Notes under the pieces: generated by a model | Database searches by the model: none | What the model saw: only the letters and a program-made list of their open reading frames with translations | Told to the model about the DNA's origin: nothing | Program-made: the position numbers and the translations under genes | Part shown: one piece after another, positions 34,617 through 36,400 of the stretch | Position numbering within the stretch: position 1 is the first letter of the stretch | Layout of the letters: every line of letters starts with the position of its first letter | NCBI RefSeq assembly: GCF_001280085.1 | Contig: NZ_LGED01000256.1 | Coordinates: forward strand, 1 to 36,400 | Source of the DNA: Saccharothrix sp. NRRL B-16348 | GTDB lineage: Bacteria; Actinomycetota; Actinomycetes; Mycobacteriales; Pseudonocardiaceae | Length of the DNA: 36,400 nucleotides | Reading direction: 5' to 3'

Positions 34617-35650
34617 CGCGTCAGCACCACCTTCAGCGCGCCGGTCTCGCCTGCCCGCTCGAACACGTCGTAGGCGGTCTCCATCTCGTCCAGCGCGAAC
34701 CGGTGCGTGGCGAACCGGTCGGCGTCCAGACGCCCGCCCGCGAGCATCGTCAGCAGCGTCGGCGTGGTGACCGTGTCGACCAGGCCGGTCGTGATGGTGA
34801 CGTTGCGGATCCACAGCTGCTCCAAGTGCAGCGTGGCCGGCTTGCCGTGCACGCCGACGTTCGCGACCCGGCCACCGGGGCGGATCAGCCGCGTGCACAG
34901 CTCGAAGGTCTCCGGCACACCCACCGCCTCGACCGCGAGGTCCGCGCCCATCCCGCCGGTCAACTCGAACACCACGCGCTCGACGTCGTCGGCCGCGTTC
35001 ACGGTCACGTCGGCGCCGAACTGCTTGGCCGCCTCCAGCCGCGACTCGGCCAGGTCCACCGCCACGACGTGGTTGGGGCTGTAGAGGCGGGCGGTCTCGA
35101 TCGCGGCCAGACCGATCGGCCCGGCGCCCACGACGACGACCGTCTGACCGGGCTGCACCTTCCCGGCGAGCACGCCGACCTCGAACGCGGTGGGCAGGAT
35201 GTCCGAGAGCATGACCGCGGCGGTGTCGGTGACACCGTCGGGCAGCAGGTAGGTCGAGGTGTCCGCGAACGGCACCCGCACGTACTCGGCGTGCGTGCCG
35301 TCCACGGTGTGGCCCAGCACCCACCCACCACCGCCCAGGCACTGCCCGTACACACCGGTCCGGCAGTACGAGCACCGACCGCACGCGCTGATGCACGACA
35401 CCAGCACCCGGTCACCCGGCTTGATCCCGGTGACCGCCGCACCGACCCGCTCCACCACGCCCACACCCTCGTGGCCCAGGACCCGACCGGCCTCCACCTC
35501 GGGCACGTCACCCTTGAGGATGTGCAGGTCGGTGCCGCAGATCGTGGCCGCGGTGATCCGCACGATCGCGTCGGTCGGATCGACCAGCTCCGGGTCCGGC
35601 ACGTCCTCCCACGCCCTGCGGCCGGGACCGCGATAAACGAGCGCCTTCAT
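34613..35650 (-). CDS. Zinc-dependent alcohol dehydrogenase (MDR family)
   Basis: 345 residues from the ATG at 35650, after AGGAGG. Catalytic zinc ligands: C38 (TICGTDLHI) and H60-E61 (LGHEG). Structural zinc ligands: C90, C93, C96 and C104 ([15 protein letters not shown]). The NAD-binding Rossmann motif is [13 protein letters not shown]. The sequence resembles the medium-chain butanediol/alcohol dehydrogenases. It probably reduces acetaldehyde or another aldehyde with NADH, or oxidises alcohols. As first gene of the PFL operon it can serve as a redox sink. A DosR-type palindrome lies 59 bp upstream. No aldehyde dehydrogenase (acylating) is in the window, so the acetyl-CoA to acetaldehyde step must be elsewhere, if it exists. 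Confidence 0.92.
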   Translation of the reverse strand: MKALVYRGPGRRAWEDVPDPELVDPTDAIVRITAATICGTDLHILKGDVPEVEAGRVLGHEGVGVVERVGAAVTGIKPGDRVLVSCISACGRCSYCRTGVYGQCLGGGGWVLGHTVDGTHAEYVRVPFADTSTYLLPDGVTDTAAVMLSDILPTAFEVGVLAGKVQPGQTVVVVGAGPIGLAAIETARLYSPNHVVAVDLAESRLEAAKQFGADVTVNAADDVERVVFELTGGMGADLAVEAVGVPETFELCTRLIRPGGRVANVGVHGKPATLHLEQLWIRNVTITTGLVDTVTTPTLLTMLAGGRLDADRFATHRFALDEMETAYDVFERAGETGALKVVLTR

Positions 35651-35708
35651 CGTTTCCTCCTCGAATTCCGTCCACTTCGAGCGTCCACCCGGGCCGGTCC
35701 GCGGGGCA

Positions 35709-35722
35709 GGGTCCGAGGTCCC
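35709..35722. promoter_or_regulatory. DosR-type palindrome between adh and flavodoxin genes
   Basis: GGGTCCGAGGTCCC is nearly identical to the site at 19869 (13 of 14). It lies 59 bp from the adh start and 83 bp from the flavodoxin start. Confidence 0.65.
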
Positions 35723-35804
35723 GGGCGGGCAGGGCTGTTGGCCGCTGTCGACCGGTCCACGGGAGGGGCAGCGTGGTGAGGTGAGGTGAAAGGCGGTACC
35801 GACG

Positions 35805-36339
35805 ATGGCACGGGCACTCGTGGTCTTCGAATCCATGTTCGGCAACACCAGGGCGGTCGCCGAGGCGGTGGACGCGGGTTTGACGGAAGGCAGGCAGGTC
35901 GACGTCGTGGAGGTCGGCGAGGCTCCGGACGTGCTGCCCGAGGACGTCGATGCTCGTGGTCGGCGCGCCGACGCACGCGTTCAGCCTGAGCCGGGCGTCC
36001 ACCCGCAAGTCCGCCGCCGACCAGGCGACCGGTGAGCTGGTGTCGCGGGGACGCGGCGTGCGCGAGTGGCTCGACGCGCTCGCGCCTGTCGACCTCACCG
36101 TGAGCGCCATCGTGTTCGACACCAGGGTCAAGGTGGGGTGGGTGCCGGGCTCGGCCGCCAAGGCGATCACGAGGCGCCTCCGCCGGTTGCGCTTCACCGT
36201 CGGGCGCGCGCCGGTGTCGTTCTACGTCGGAAGCACCCCGGGGCCCCTGCTGGACGGCGAGACCGACCGCGCGACGGCCTGGGCTCGGACCATCCGAACC
36301 ACTAGTGTCCTGCGTCTGAAGTTCGTTGATGAATTGTAG
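35805..36339 (+). pseudogene. Flavodoxin-like protein, frameshifted, 3' end replaced by IS sequence
   Basis: Starts at the ATG at 35805 (AAGGCGG upstream). The first frame encodes RALVVFESMFGNTRAVAEAV, with the FMN-phosphate loop SMFGNT, and continues to VLPEDVD. The rest is one frame over: LVVGAPTHAFSLSRASTRKS, then DTRVKVGWVPGSAAKAITRR and VSFYVGSTPGPLL. One base is missing near 35949-35952 (GTCGATGCTC instead of GTCGAxATGCTC). Read in the second frame, the last residues (SVLRLKFVDEL, stop at 36337-36339) derive from the IS630 terminal sequence, which begins at 36303. The frameshift may be real or a sequencing error. Intact, it would be a low-potential electron carrier or a flavoprotein of the DosR-like island. 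Confidence 0.75.
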
Positions 36340-36400
36340 GGTTGTCGGGTGGCTCGTAGGGGTCGGCCGGTGGCCGTGGTGGTGTTGACGGACGAGGAAC
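36303..36400 (+). mobile_element. IS630-type element, left end and transposase start (runs off the window)
   Basis: TA (36303-36304) is followed by GTGTCCTGCG, the inverted form of the element end seen at 87-95. About 40 bases further, a GTG at 36349 opens VARRGRPVAVVVLTDEE, the usual N-terminus of IS630-family transposases. The element has the same orientation as the fragment at the left edge and has inserted into the last codons of the flavodoxin gene. Confidence 0.75.

Overview
The window is high-GC actinobacterial DNA with strong G/C third-position bias. Gene families and order suggest a filamentous actinomycete, most likely Pseudonocardiaceae-like; that placement is inference. It has two unlike halves. 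Each end carries a piece of an IS630-type element in the same orientation: the 3' end at 3-98 and the 5' end from 36303. The two outer ends share a GTGTCCTGCG-type terminal repeat next to a TA.

The left half (about 1-13,910) is an accessory, decaying region. It holds a small membrane-protein pair (390-1549); an IS5 remnant and an IS481/IS3-like element split into two halves (2124-2848 and 4953-5616); and a type VII secretion-style cassette (3126-4790) lying between two 107-bp direct repeats full of palindromes. Next come a protein with four cold-shock domains (5665-6612), a short sigma-region-2-like protein with a coupled small partner (6731-7401), an endonuclease VII-like nuclease (7691-8554) and an AbiJ-like abortive-infection protein (8631-9752). 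A tyrosine integrase broken by a stop and a frameshift follows, with a small HTH gene and a membrane gene. Fragments of a sacsin/Hsp90-type ATPase, an XRE regulator and a GT1 glycosyltransferase complete this half. It looks like a graveyard of defence and mobile genes.

The right half (13,937-36,300) is a compact hypoxia/redox dormancy island resembling the mycobacterial DosR (DevR) regulon. It encodes an Acg-type nitroreductase-fold protein, a DevS/DosT-type two-GAF histidine kinase with the heme-ligand histidine, and a DevR-type response regulator convergent with the kinase. It also encodes five universal stress proteins, a GNAT-fused ADP-forming acyl-CoA synthetase, an OsmC protein, a CBS-pair protein, a CtpF-like P-type ATPase and a one-domain ribosome-hibernation (RafH-like) protein. 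A fermentative set follows: phosphoketolase plus acetate kinase, and zinc alcohol dehydrogenase plus pyruvate formate-lyase plus its activating enzyme. A frameshifted flavodoxin-like gene ends the island.

Palindromes close to GGGWCCNARGTCCC recur in the island's intergenic regions (17474, 18285, 18308, 19869, 27500, 35709) and resemble DosR boxes. Inferred working model: the kinase senses low oxygen or redox state and the DevR-type regulator binds these boxes. Stress proteins, ribosome hibernation, ion transport and an acetate/formate/ethanol fermentation route are then switched on together. Many neighbouring genes overlap by 1-20 nt, so they are probably translationally coupled.
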